Part shown: piece after piece, positions 1 to 10,399 of the stretch | Layout of the letters: the number at the start of each line of letters is the position of its first letter | Position numbering within the stretch: position 1 is the stretch's first letter | DNA from: Isoetes taiwanensis | Taxonomy: Eukaryota; Streptophyta; Lycopodiopsida; Isoetales; Isoetaceae | Length of the DNA stretch: 64,000 nt | NCBI GenBank assembly: GCA_021234155.1 | Contig: JAJEKV010000008.1 | Location: 22,969,106 to 23,033,105 of the forward strand | Direction: 5' to 3' | Translations under genes and position numbers: made by a program | The notes under the pieces: generated by a model | Told to the model about the DNA's origin: nothing | What the model saw: only the letters and a program-made list of their open reading frames with translations | Databases searched by the model: none

Positions 1-1250
1 AGGGGCCGGAAAGCAACTTCCTCTTAAAATCCTAAGGAGTCCAAAGCAAGAAAAGTACCCAGAATCATCCTTAAAAGCCATGAAAATGGAATTTCCTGTT
101 TTTAAGTACTTCTTAGAAGAAGATCGGATGTGGTGGAGTAATTTCTTTCTAACAGAAAATTGTTGTACCAAAATATAGCTCTAAGACAGTTGCAAGAACC
201 ATTTCAATGGCCTAAGACCTTCCATCAACAGCACCAAGCAGGTCCAAGCAAAGGCTACATTTGCAAATCAGAAGTAGAAGAAGGAGAGGAGGACCGAGTC
301 ATGTACTTCTCGGACCAAGGACGCAGAATGAGCCTCAAGGTAATATCACGAAAATTACCAAAGGTATGCTAATTGCTCTTCCGAGGGAGGATGACAAAGG
401 TCAATCGCTCGATAGCAAAAGTGCTTGACACACGATCAAGGAGGAAGGCTTAGTCACTAAACTCAAGATTCATTGGCTTGCAACACGCTTTCGAGAAAAT
501 GCTTTTTGAAGGTAGATATGAGTTAGAAATGAGAAGCCAAGGAAAAGGGAGAAAGTCCAAGAAGGTGGGTTGTAGGGGACGAAAGCTGAACCTTAATGAC
601 GTGACTATATTGTGCTATGATTTTAAATTGAAATCGACAATCGTCTTACGCCGGAAGACTATCAATTTGCTTAAAAAGCTTGTAATTCTGAAGAAGATGA
701 TGAAGAAGGTGGTGACAATGCTTCACCGTCTGTTGTGATAGTGATGAGGAAGATAACTCAAGCACTTCCTCGAGTGGACAATTGAAAGAAGTGAAGGTGA
801 TGAGCGATGGCATAAATGAATATGAAGACGCCCCGGATCCCTCTCTCATCACTCCTCACACTTTTGCACATAACCGAGTCTTAGAAAAGATCGTAAATTT
901 TGCATGTAAATATGAAGATTCTATCTTCAAATTTTGAGAATACTACAGTTTCAGTTACAAACTTACTTCAATTTTTTGTTAAATATTTTATCCTCTGAAA
1001 TTAGAGTTTCTCTCTTAAAACATACTTTAAGAACATTCTATTTGCTAAGAAAAGTGACACTTTAAAAAAAAAAAGTCAATTCTTCGTGAGCAAAAAAAAA
1101 ATTAGTCATTTTGGGGGTCAAATAGAATTTCATGCACCTTTTTTTTAACCTCATTTTTACCCCTTTTAAAAAAAAAGGAATCTTTGAGGAATATTCTTTC
1201 GCTTCTCGTTTCAATGATTTGCTCCCGTTTACACGCAACTTTGTTAAACA
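1..1250. other. No supported gene
   Basis: Short open frames exist on both strands here, but none has a recognisable domain and each is broken by stops within about 90 codons. The plus strand at 250-870 is rich in GAA/GAG/AAG codons and may be a decayed retroelement gag, but I cannot show it. The stretch 900-1200 is A/T rich with homopolymer runs. Confidence 0.4.
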
Positions 1251-1314
1251 TTGCAAGCGCATAATAAAGTTTGTGAAACCCTTGCATTTCTAGCCCAAGA
1301 GCACCGGTATGGTA

Positions 1315-1386
<72 letters not shown>
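1315..1386. repeat. (ATCT)n microsatellite
   Basis: About 18 uninterrupted copies of the tetranucleotide ATCT. The small frame that reads YLSI repeats through it is an artefact of the repeat. Confidence 0.97.
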
Positions 1387-1531
1387 GTGTACCTATTTTG
1401 CGTTTTGCATATCTATACCTAACTTTTATTGATGTACTTAACTACTTCAAAATGTGACATTTAAGCATAAATTTTGGGACTGTCTTCTCAAATTTCTGTC
1501 TTTAGAGGTAAATTTAATTGCCCCCCATGTT

Positions 1532-1803
1532 CCTTAGCAAGCATTATTTTCTCTATTGAAATCCATTATTTAAACACAAAGTTAATACAAGGATAATATT
1601 GTCATTAGATAATTTAATTAAAAAAACAATTACAAAAGCACATAATGTCCTTTCTTGACAACATGTGCCTTAGCAAGCATTATTTTCTCTATTGAAATCC
1701 ATTATTTAAGCACAAAGTTAATACAAGGATAATATTGTCATTAGATAATTTAATTAAAAAAACAATTACAAAAGCACATAATGTCCTTTCTTGACAACAT
1801 GTG
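1532..1803. repeat. 136-bp tandem duplication
   Basis: Two adjacent 136-bp copies starting at 1532 and 1668 differ by a single base (taaac versus taagc). The 136-bp offset is the same one seen at 24 other places in the window, so this is probably part of the window-wide duplication pattern and not a satellite. Confidence 0.9.
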
Positions 1804-1817
1804 ATCACATAACATTA

Positions 1818-1847
1818 GCCCGGCAACGCCGGGCGACATTTACTGGT
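1818..1847 (+). mobile_element. Helitron-like 3' terminus
   Basis: A 7-bp perfect stem (GCCCGGC/GCCGGGC) closes an AAC loop at 1818-1834. Eight bases later comes CTGG (1843-1846), followed by T. A short GC hairpin about 8-12 nt before a CTRR end, with insertion next to T, is the canonical 3' end of plant Helitrons. I did not find the 5' TC end, so the element boundaries are unknown. Confidence 0.45.
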
Positions 1848-2226
1848 GCTTGATAGTCATGAGATTGTGGGCGTCAATCAATGACTCATCCATGCATTTC
1901 ACTTTTACCTTTGACTCATTTTTGATGTCCCTTTTGCCCCCAATTTAGTACTAAAATCAATAAAGGTGGTTGGAAATATTGGAGGCAATTTTAAATTTAG
2001 AAAACAAAAATAGGAATAAAAAAACGAATTCCTTGAATCTTGGAGAACCGGCTACTGATCGTGCGGCATGTGTTGAGCCCGATAAAGAAAAAACTAAAAC
2101 ACCAACGAAATTTCATTCTTGCTTCGCCTTTCGATATGTTCAAGGTTTGAATGGAACCAATGGATTGTGTTTTTCCTATTTGCAACATTCAATTTGATTC
2201 CAAGTATATGTCAGTATATGCTCAAA

Positions 2227-2302
2227 AACATGACTTTGAAGTGTGATTTAAGCCATTTCACTATCGGGTCACGGAGGGCAACCCTCCGTGCGCAGCACCT
2301 TG
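2227..2302 (+). mobile_element. Second Helitron-like 3' end, degenerate
   Basis: A perfect 9-bp stem CACGGAGGG/CCCTCCGTG with a CAA loop lies at 2270-2290. It is followed by eight bases and CTTG, one base off the CTRR consensus. The preceding ~45 bp (from 2227) recur at about 53205, directly upstream of the NPC pseudogene, so the sequence is a dispersed repeat. Assignment to Helitrons is inference from the hairpin and its spacing. Confidence 0.3.
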
Positions 2303-2654
2303 TTTGTAGTTTTGTATTGCTTTGAAAAGCTCTCTTTGGAGAAGTATAATATGCTCATATTTGGTTAGGTTTTCTGAGTCAAAACAACAAATTTTCGAGC
2401 AGATTTGTTAGGGTTTCACACCTGATTAAAACATGATATGCACAACAACAGATCATACTCCCTGTTCAGCTGATCATTCTGGTCATGTCTTTTTTCATGT
2501 ATCATTATAGTGTAGTAAGCTTTTATGAAGATATTGAAGAGATGATGTTATCGTGGCCATGTTTTGTATCGGAAAAAAAATTGAAACTTTTTGTTTTGGT
2601 GTGTTATGGAATTTGTGCTATATTTGATGGTTTATATGTTATTTAAGAACTTGC

Positions 2655-2880
2655 CAATGCTTTTTGAATTTTTATTTCTTTTCAAACAAAAAAACACATC
2701 TCCCATAACACGTCAAAACAAAGAAAGCAATAGCTTAATAATGAGTCTTCCTTAGCAAGGAATTTATTCTTGCTAAGGTGTGTTCTTGTACAATGCTTTT
2801 TGAATTTTTATTTCTTTTCAAACAAAAAAACACATCTCCCATAACACGTCAAAACAAAGAAAGCAATAGCTTAATAATGA
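2655..2880. repeat. Direct repeat, 136-bp offset
   Basis: About 90 bp at 2655 reappear at 2791 with unique sequence between. The region otherwise holds no gene I can support. It belongs to the window-wide 136-bp offset set. Confidence 0.9.
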
Positions 2881-3112
2881 CAATCTGAACGAAGATGGAC
2901 TTACGCCTATATGAACAGTAGCAAGGGTTATCATATACATAGCATTATATTCTCCAATGAGATTATAACAAGACACAAAGTCCACATATTATTTGTTCAA
3001 AATTTGTAGTTATTACAAAAGTAACTTAGGAGAAGTTACAATAACCATATCTTTTGCAATTCATAATTAAAAGAGGCTAATGTTTCCTTTCTAGCTCAAG
3101 ATGGTGGGATTC

Positions 3113-3601
3113 CTAATTCATAGCTGCACCACTTATGGATAAGTCATTAATGTTGAGATGCCCTATGGTAATGTTTGGTGTGTCATGGTTGTCGTACTCC
3201 TTGTTATCTTCGAATAACCAAATTGGGCAATCAAGGATTAGATTTCTAGACTTCATGCACTTATAGGGCAACTTGTCCTTTTTAGCTAATGTTCTTTGTC
3301 TTGAAGAACATATTTAAGGAAGATTCCATTGTTGGATCCTTTGGCATTTAAGTTCCTTGCCCTTTGCCTCTTTTGTTGATGTCATTATTGTCGTTATACC
3401 TTTCTTTTCCTTTCCTCGTTTACTTTCTATCAATTCTTGCCATGCTCGCTTGTCCCTCTTGGGTGAACTCAATGGTGAGGGTGAACACATTCTTGCTATT
3501 GGTGTAGTCAAGGGTGAGTGAGAGCTTCTTCTATATTTTCTCTTCCTGTCTATGGATGTTGTTTGAATGGCTCTTTCTTGCCTAATGGTCTTTGAGATCA
3601 A
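3113..3601 (-). pseudogene. Unidentified lysine/serine-rich coding remnant
   Basis: On the minus strand a frame runs from 3601 to a TAG at 3113, about 160 codons, interrupted by one in-frame TAA about 95 codons in. The first part is rich in Ser, Arg and Lys. The second part contains a KLPYKCMKSRN stretch and ends in an acidic, Asn-rich tail. Base composition and the single stop suggest a recently broken gene or retroelement fragment. I do not recognise a family, and the start is arbitrary because sequence further upstream is also open in patches. Confidence 0.3.
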
Positions 3602-5900
3602 TTGGGTACCCGATGCTAGAAACTTAGCAAAGACCCTTTCATAGAGCCCCTAGATTCAGTATCCAAACTCTCTTCTTAAGGTAGTATCTATCAATAAGCT
3701 GGGGCATGCATTGGCATACTCTGAAGATAAGATGGTCTAACCCTCTTCTTTTTCTAGCTTACGTGTATTTCCTTTCATAGAGCCCCTAGATTCAGTATCC
3801 AAACTCTCTTCTTAAGGTAGTATCTATCAATAAGCTGGGGCATGGTGTGTTTCGTTGCTAAAGTTGCCAAATGGGGGCACATGAACCTGAACTTTCCAGA
3901 ATTGGCCGAGCTATAACCAGAAAGTTCTCTCAAAATTTTTCGTACTCAAAATTTAAAATAGCATGCGCGGTTCCAAAAGTGAGTAGCCATTTTCCCGCCA
4001 AATGACGAACTTCCGAAGTTGGATTTTTTCCATTGATCAAAAAATTGTTGATTTTTTTTTACCAACTCATGAACTTGAATGGTTTCATTTCCCGCCAACC
4101 GGTGAACTTTATAAGTTGGAATTTCTCTAAAAAAAGATAGAAATATGGTTATTAAAGTTCACCAGTGAGAATCAAAAGAAAAGCTACGAACCGTTTAGAA
4201 GTAGCTTTTAGCATCTACCTTGCACATCGAGCATCATTATGATATGGTCATGATGCAAATCTCCTCTCTAATATAGTTAAAGTATAATTTTCTCAATAAA
4301 GTCAACTCATTAAGTCAAAACTTAATGATGGACCAACCCTAATTGTTCTAATAGCCCTTCCAATAGAATTGGTATTTATAGAACTCCTCTGGATTAGATG
4401 TGTGCTTCTGGAGAAGACTCACACAGTATAGTCGCAATAGACAACCAAATCTAGTTTATAAGCTTCTCTTCAATGTTTTCGCCTATAGCCATTGCTCTTG
4501 CATTTCACATGCTTTCAGTTGAAAAGTATGTTATGTTTGAAAATAAAGTAATGAAAAAGCGATGCTAGGAATAGAAATTTCTTTGGATACATTTGCAATA
4601 TCAATGGTATATTATGTGCAAGTAATATCTGGCTTATCATGGCTGGTTGTTAGTTTCTTTCTCAAGGATGATTTGCATATGGACCTAAACAGAGGTAATG
4701 CTTTAGATCTATTGTTTATTTGATATATAGGTTGCCAGAACATGCAATTTGGCTTGTTAAGGCTTGGCGAGCTCATTAGGGTGAACAAAGGTCCGAACCA
4801 AGCGAAACTGCATGCCCTAGCACATTCTCTATCGTAATGCTTCGGGGTAGAGGTTATTTAGCACTGTGGAGCAAAAGCAACAATTTGGCTTGTTAAGGCT
4901 TGGCGAGCTCATTAGGGTGAACAAAGGTCCGAACCAAGCGAAACTGCATGCCCTAGCACATTCTCTATCGTAATGCTTCGGGGTAGAGGTTATTTAGCAC
5001 TGTGGAGCAAAAGCAAGCAACTATTTCAAGAAAATCATTGCAATTTTGTAGAGGCCAAGAGAGGAGGCCATTGTCGAGATAATGCTGGTCCGTAATTAGG
5101 CTTAAATAGCCTCCGCCTCAACATTACGTCTTCTGGTAAGAAGCTGAGTCATTGACAATCTTCCAATCTTAGCCTAGCAACATCACGCATTAGAACTCAA
5201 GAAAGAAACCTAATCTGAAGTTTAAACTCCTATATTTAAGATTATGGAAATAAGTTCATGGGAACTTATAGAACTTGACCAATGATAAAACGACAACCTT
5301 TGTATGATTCAATATTTGGACCGGAACCATATACGTATAAAACATGCAAGGCATTTCATAAACTCCTATATTTAAGATTATGGAAATAAGTTCATGGGAA
5401 CTTATAGAACTTGACCAATGACTATTTTGTGCATGTGCAAAGGCATTAAGAGCTTAAGCTGCCGAATACCAGCACAACTAAGAGAAACATGGTGCCAATC
5501 TTGCGAACGAATGAAGTAGCCATGGCGGACGCTTAGGTTGAGGTAAGCTCCACACAACCATTTTTATAGAGGGGTCTTGCATTGTTTGCATTTTTTCTTT
5601 TCTTCTGGCCTCGTGTTTGAAACTTGTGCCGGTCTTGGTTACTTTCTAGATGCTCACAGACGGCCCCACCTGTTTGGAAGTCAAGCAAGACCTCATGTTA
5701 GGTTCTAGATGATCAGAAAGGGTCCCCCTAATAAGACACATCTAAAAACTCCTTAGCTCTGACATTTTAGAACATGTTGGCAATAAACACGCAAATGCCT
5801 CTGTCAGAAAGGGTCCGCCTTAGCTCTGATATTTTCAAACATGTTGACAATGAACATGCGCTTGCCTTCTGTCTTATTTATCTACGAACTCAAGTTAAGA
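3602..5900. other. Gene-free, repeat-bearing intergenic DNA
   Basis: No coding region is supported here. Three 136-bp-offset direct repeats occur: 3635/3771 (about 72 bp), 4745/4881 (a full 136-bp tandem) and 5224/5360 (about 62 bp). The last ~300 bp before 5920 should hold the kinase promoter. I see no clear TATA box that I would defend. Confidence 0.6.
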
Positions 5901-5919
5901 ATTCAAATTAGGGACTGAA

Positions 5920-8281
5920 ATGCTAGCGCACAGCATGGATAGGCTTGGACTTATGGTGCTATTCCTTCTGGGCACCATCTTGCCCTCTGCTGCCCTTGTT
6001 CCCCTTGGCTCAACGCTTACTGCTGCTGGCAACAGTTCTTGGAAGTCTGATGATGGCAATTTTGCCATGGGATTTATGCAAGTACGGCATGGCACATTTG
6101 TTATGGCAATTTGGTATGAGAAGGTCCCTTCCCAGACTGTTGTGTGGAGCGTCCGATCAACTGGATCAGTGAAGGATATAGAAGTTAGTAGCAAAGCCAC
6201 TATTTCCTTGTCCATGGATGGTAATTTAACACTTGTAGATTCTGGCAATACTGTTTGGTATGCAAACACTGGGTCCCTTGCTGCGACTGGAGCTTCTATG
6301 TTGAATTCTGGCAATTTCGTCCTCTTCAATAACAGTGGCAATGTATGGGAAAGCTTCTCCTATCCCACCCACACCTTGTTACCCAACCAAAAATTGTCTT
6401 CCACCTGGGTCCCTTGCTGCGACTGGAGCTTCTATGTTGAATTCTGGCAATTTCGTCCTCTTCAATAACAGTGGCAATGTATGGGAAAGCTTCTCCTATC
6501 CCACCCACACCTTGTTACCCAACCAAAAACCAGTCACCCTTCCTTAATCTCAGCTCATCTGGTGTAGTAACAGTCTACAATGTGCAAGAGAATGACTCCT
6601 ATAAACTGGTGGACTTTGATTACCAGTCGGAGGGTTTTATGCGAAGGTTGTCTTTAGATGGTGATGGAGTCACCCTTCCTTAATCTCAGCATTCAAGCTC
6701 AAACTCATCATGGGTCATATTATGGCAGGCTATGCTAACAGAGTGTAGCATATATGGCAGATGTGGGACTAATGCATTATGTGCCTACATGCCAACTCCT
6801 ACTTGCATTTGTCCGCCCGGCTTCGAGATGCAAAATGGGAGTTGTGTTCAGCAAATTCAAGCAGGCTATGCTAACAGAGTGTAGCATATATGGCAGATGT
6901 GGGACTAATGCATTATGTGCCTACATGCCAACGCAATGACTTCGACAGATATTATTTTGTGTCCATGGACACATGTAAACAATATTGCTTGGATGAGTGC
7001 AAGTGTGCTGCTGCTGTTTACTACCTCTCTGGAGTAGGCACATGCTTGCTCAAAAGCAAGCTTTCAAATGGGGTGCAATCACCTGGTATTCCATATGTGG
7101 TTCTTCTAAAACTTTCAACAGATGCTAAGATAAATGCTACTATGCAATTCCCTCAAGATTTGAGCTCCTATACCACCGTTTATCTGTCTTCAACTATCAA
7201 GGATTCTTTAGGGAAGAGTTCTTTTCTGCCATGCAATTATGCAACACCAATGTTGTTTGTAGCTGTAAGTGAATTCTGTTGTCTCATTGTTTGTATCGGT
7301 GGCTTTTTTATGCTTAAATCAAAGTGGAGAGCAACGCGGGAACATGGGTGGATGCATGGCATGCCTACCAGGTTTTCACATGAGCAGCTCAAGTTTGCAA
7401 GTGAGAACTTCAGTCATAAGATTGGATCTGGTGGATTTGGGCAAGTTTACAAAGGTAAGTTACCAGATAAAACTCTGATTGCCATCAAGAAGCTTGAACT
7501 GGCAAACCACGGGGAGGAGCAATTTGAAGCGGAAGTGACAACAATAGGTAAGGTTCACCACATAAATCTAGTCCGATTATTAGGATATTGTTCAGAAGGT
7601 CCACATCGATTGCTAGTTCATCAGTACATACCGAACGGGTCCCTGGACAACTTCTTGTTCTCCAGCTCGAATGATCAAACATCCAATTGGGATATTCGAT
7701 TTGGTATTGCTGTGGGCATTGCTAGAGGCATCATGTATTTACATGAGGAATGCGATGAGTGCATCCTTCATTTTGACATTAAGCCTCAAAATATATTGTT
7801 GGATGAGAATTTTATGCCCAAGATATGTGATTTTGGTTTGGCTAAATTGATGAGTAGGGAAACGGTCACTTCTATGTCTACCATTAGAGGCACGAGGGGG
7901 TACTTAGCACCAGAATGGACTACCAATCAGCCCATCACTGCCAAGGCAGATGTGTATAGCTATGGCATGCTTCTGTTTGAAATTTTAAGTGGTAGACAAA
8001 ACCTCTTGATTACGACGTCAGCTGTAGAAAGTAATAAATGTTATTTTCCAGAGTGGGCTTTAGAGAAGTTAAAAAATGGGCATTTGGAAGTTGTAGCAGA
8101 TCCTAGATTTCGGAAGCACGTGGATTGGGAGCAGTTCAAGAGAAGCATTAAGGTAGCCATGTGGTGCATTCAGTTGGATCCAATATGCAGATTTGAGATG
8201 AGCAAGGTGGTGCAAATGTTGGATGGTAGCTTGGAGGTCCCTAATCTTGATCTTGGCGATTGTTCTTTTAACTCCATCTAA
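5920..8281 (+). CDS. G-type lectin S-receptor-like Ser/Thr kinase
   Basis: This is a plasma-membrane receptor kinase of the SD family, expected to sense extracellular ligands and phosphorylate Ser/Thr. In order it has a signal peptide (MLAHSMDRLGLMVLFLLG, from 5920), a bulb-type mannose-binding lectin domain (about 6010-6400), a cysteine-rich EGF-like region (CSIYGRCGTNALC, near 6745), a PAN/apple-like segment (6930-7070), one membrane span (about 7250-7315), and an intronless kinase domain. Kinase landmarks are the glycine loop GSGGFGQVYKG (7425-7455), AIKK, HFDIKPQN (about 7768), DFG (about 7831) and GTRGYLAPEW. The residue before the catalytic Asp is Phe, so this is a non-RD kinase. The reading frame is broken at three places (near 6407, 6668 and 6862). 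Each coincides with a block copied from exactly 136 bp upstream, so the breaks may be assembly errors and not true inactivation. The segment from 6930 to the stop at 8281 is intact. Confidence 0.88.
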
Positions 8282-8821
8282 GGACCATTGAAAAATGATA
8301 ACGTGGTACAGCATTCGTACAGGAAGTCATCAGTTCCTAATCCTTCTCCATAGTTGATGGCTAATTAATTTGGGTATCAATTGCGAGCGGACTAGGGGTC
8401 CCATTCTCTCACTTGATCATGATTGGTCCCAGAATCTGTGTTTCATAGGTTACAGAGAATCCGTAAGTTATGAAGAAGATGGATTCAAACATGGAAAACG
8501 AGATTGATTTGTTTTAAGCTATTAGCCACAATTGTGAGATATGCCACGTATAAGAAAACATTCAACAGAATCTGTGTTTCATAGGTTACAGAGAATCCGT
8601 AAGTTATGAAGAAGATGGGCATCAATCCTTAAACATCTCCATGTCGTGCAATTATCCGATTATCCAGTCACAACAATGCCCACCTTGGATCAGCATCTTG
8701 ACAGCAATGGTTATTTCTAATAATCCATCGTTCCTGAGTGATTATCACTTTCACGGCTAAGATTAGGGAGCTTATAAGATCAATGGTGACAATCGCCTCC
8801 ACCAGCTGTTTAAGGGCCGTC
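8282..8821. other. Kinase 3' flank, no gene
   Basis: This holds the presumed 3' UTR and intergenic DNA. A 52-bp block at 8431 recurs at 8567 with the 136-bp offset. Open frames on the minus strand further right (8668-8955, 8991-9284) lack recognisable domains and I do not call them. Confidence 0.5.
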
Positions 8822-8919
8822 AACCCTCCCCTCTGGATGATCATGGCAGATAACCCTTGAGGCCGGCATGGTAGATAGCCTTTGAGGCTATATGCCATGA
8901 TCATCTCAAGGGGAGGGTT
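8822..8919. repeat. 34-bp-arm inverted repeat
   Basis: Arms at 8822-8855 and 8886-8919 are inverted copies with about four mismatches. Both contain TGATCATGGCA and a C-rich end (AACCCTCCCCT). The spacer holds GGCCGGC. It could be a small foldback transposon or a transcript hairpin. No target duplication was recognised. Confidence 0.7.
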
Positions 8920-9616
8920 AACTTCCTCTTCAAATGATTCAGCCTTTAGAATCATTCATCTTGCATGGTATTGTAATCAATTCACATTGGCTAGTACATT
9001 GATACAAGCATTTGTAGTGAATTGTCTGTAGGTTTTGTAGCGAATTTATAATTTTCTTTTGCATGCACTGTACTACCAGTCAAATAAAAAACGAGCACCG
9101 TATGAGGGCAGAGATGATGATAAACCATAGTCATTGTTTCTTTAGTTATCCAAAAAAATGGGATTTTCCACAAGAGGATGGAAGGGACTTTAAAAAAGTT
9201 CAAGTGTCTTATTGTCTCGTAGCCTGCTCTGGTTCGTCTTCTTGTGATCGCCAGTTCAGTTGTCCATTTCAAGGGTCCCTTCAAAAGGTAGATTGGAACA
9301 TTTGATTATCATTTTATAACTTTTTGTTCCACGTGTTTTGGTAGCTATACCTCCTTATATAAGGAAATTACGTTTCACGGAGAAATCATATAGGGGCTAA
9401 GGATATATCTTGTAAGACATTTTCTTCTCTGAAACCTGTTACTTGTTATTTGAGAACTTGACCAAGAAAAGCTTTCGTAGTTAATTATTCCGAGAATAAA
9501 TTGCATATGTTTTGGAGCTTGAAGACAAGAAGATGAGCTAAAGACAGCTAAACAACCCAAATCTATTTTAAATATTCAAACAGTAGACGCAAGAAGAGCT
9601 AATTGTGGGGTAAGAA

Positions 9617-9720
9617 GGGGTTAACCACCCCTGCGAGGCTGTTACAGCCAGTAAATGGGAGAGCCCGGAGGGGCGAGCCCATTTACAGGCTGTAACAGCC
9701 AAGCAGGGGTGGTTAACCCC
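9617..9720. repeat. Hairpin 1 of a tandem foldback pair
   Basis: A 104-nt hairpin. Outer 18-bp perfect stem (9617-9634 with 9703-9720), GA/AA internal loop, 13-bp perfect stem (9637-9649 with 9688-9700), A/A mismatch, 9-bp stem (9651-9659 with 9678-9686), and an 18-nt loop containing GAGCCCGGAGGG. It is immediately followed by TTTAACCGGCAG. The same architecture recurs 397 bp downstream with different stem sequences. Confidence 0.9.
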
Positions 9721-10010
9721 TTTAACCGGCAGGCTGGCCGATCAAGAACACCAAGCCTGCACCATACCTGCACCTAGCCTCGTTTATCATCCCTAGCCTG
9801 GTTTATCAGCGTCCGAGCCTGGTTTATCATCCCCTAGCCTGGTTTATCACGACCCGAAGCTAAAACCAAGGCAGAGCTACTTGTTTCTGAGATGAATCCA
9901 AGGCATCTCAGCTTGTTTCACCTCAATCCGGAGGACTCAGCCCATTCTGCCCTATCACCGGGTTGAAACAGACGGCCATGATCATCCGGATCAAAAGGCC
10001 TGCCGGTTAA
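9721..10010. repeat. Linker of unit 1 with four direct repeats
   Basis: The linker opens with TTTAACCGGCAGGC (9721) and closes with its inverse GCCTGCCGGTTAA (9998-10010). Inside, GTTTATCA occurs four times, at 9782, 9801, 9822 and 9842. Each is preceded by CCTGG or CCTCG and spaced about 20 bp apart. The corresponding linker of unit 2 keeps the count and spacing but changes the word. No ORF is conserved between units, which argues for a structural or binding role or simple repeat descent, not coding. Confidence 0.75.
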
Positions 10011-10013
10011 GAA

Positions 10014-10117
10014 GGGGATAAACACCCCTACGAGCCCCTTACAGCAGATAAACAGGCGAGCCCGGAGGGCCGAGCCTGTTTATTTGCTGTAAGGGGCAAG
10101 CAGGGGTGTTTATCCCC
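10014..10117. repeat. Hairpin 2 of a tandem foldback pair
   Basis: The outer stem 10014-10031 pairs with 10100-10117 (17 of 18). It is followed by a GA/AA internal loop, a 13-bp perfect stem (10034-10046 with 10085-10097), a G/T mismatch, a 10-bp stem (10048-10057 with 10074-10083) and a 16-nt loop with GAGCCCGGAGGG. Stem lengths, internal loop and apical loop match hairpin 1, while many stem positions differ and are compensated. Confidence 0.9.
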
Positions 10118-10399
10118 TTTAACCGGCAGATAAAGTTTCCTCACCCATTCCTGCACCCACAGCTCGATTATCGTCACCCATAGCTCGATTATCAGCTCCC
10201 ACAGCTGGATTATCACAGGTTCGGCATCTTCCAGACCTGGATTATCAGCTCCGAGGCTGAATCCGATGCTAAAGCTGCCTGTTTCCACGTTTTCAGCTGC
10301 CTCTACATCCATTTGGGGTGGGTTGGGTGCCCGTTACGCCCTATCACAAGGCTTCAATCAACGATGGACATCGCTGGGATTGGAAAGCCTGCCGGTTAA
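10118..10399. repeat. Linker of unit 2 with four direct repeats
   Basis: This linker opens with TTTAACCGGCAG (10118) and closes with GCCTGCCGGTTAA (10387-10399), the same inverted borders as unit 1. GATTATC occurs at 10166, 10187, 10208 and 10240. It is the counterpart of the GTTTATCA series in unit 1. GCCCTATCAC is shared by both linkers. Confidence 0.75.

Noticed and set aside
160-738. Two plus-strand frames of 70 and 86 codons
   Set aside because: No domain, no shared frame and no conserved words; not enough to call genes.
1251-1457. Frame with YLSI repeats (also at 20382-20642, minus)
   Set aside because: A translation of the ATCT/GATA microsatellites; stops are absent only because of the repeat.
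6754-6939. MADVGLMHYVP frame and a similar start at 6890 as gene starts
   Set aside because: They are the wrong frame of the EGF-like segment, duplicated at the 136-bp offset. The kinase does not start there; its true N-terminus is at 5920.
9782-10246. CRISPR-like spaced repeats
   Set aside because: The repeats are only 7-8 bp, the spacers are not unique, and the host is a plant. They belong to the tandem hairpin module.
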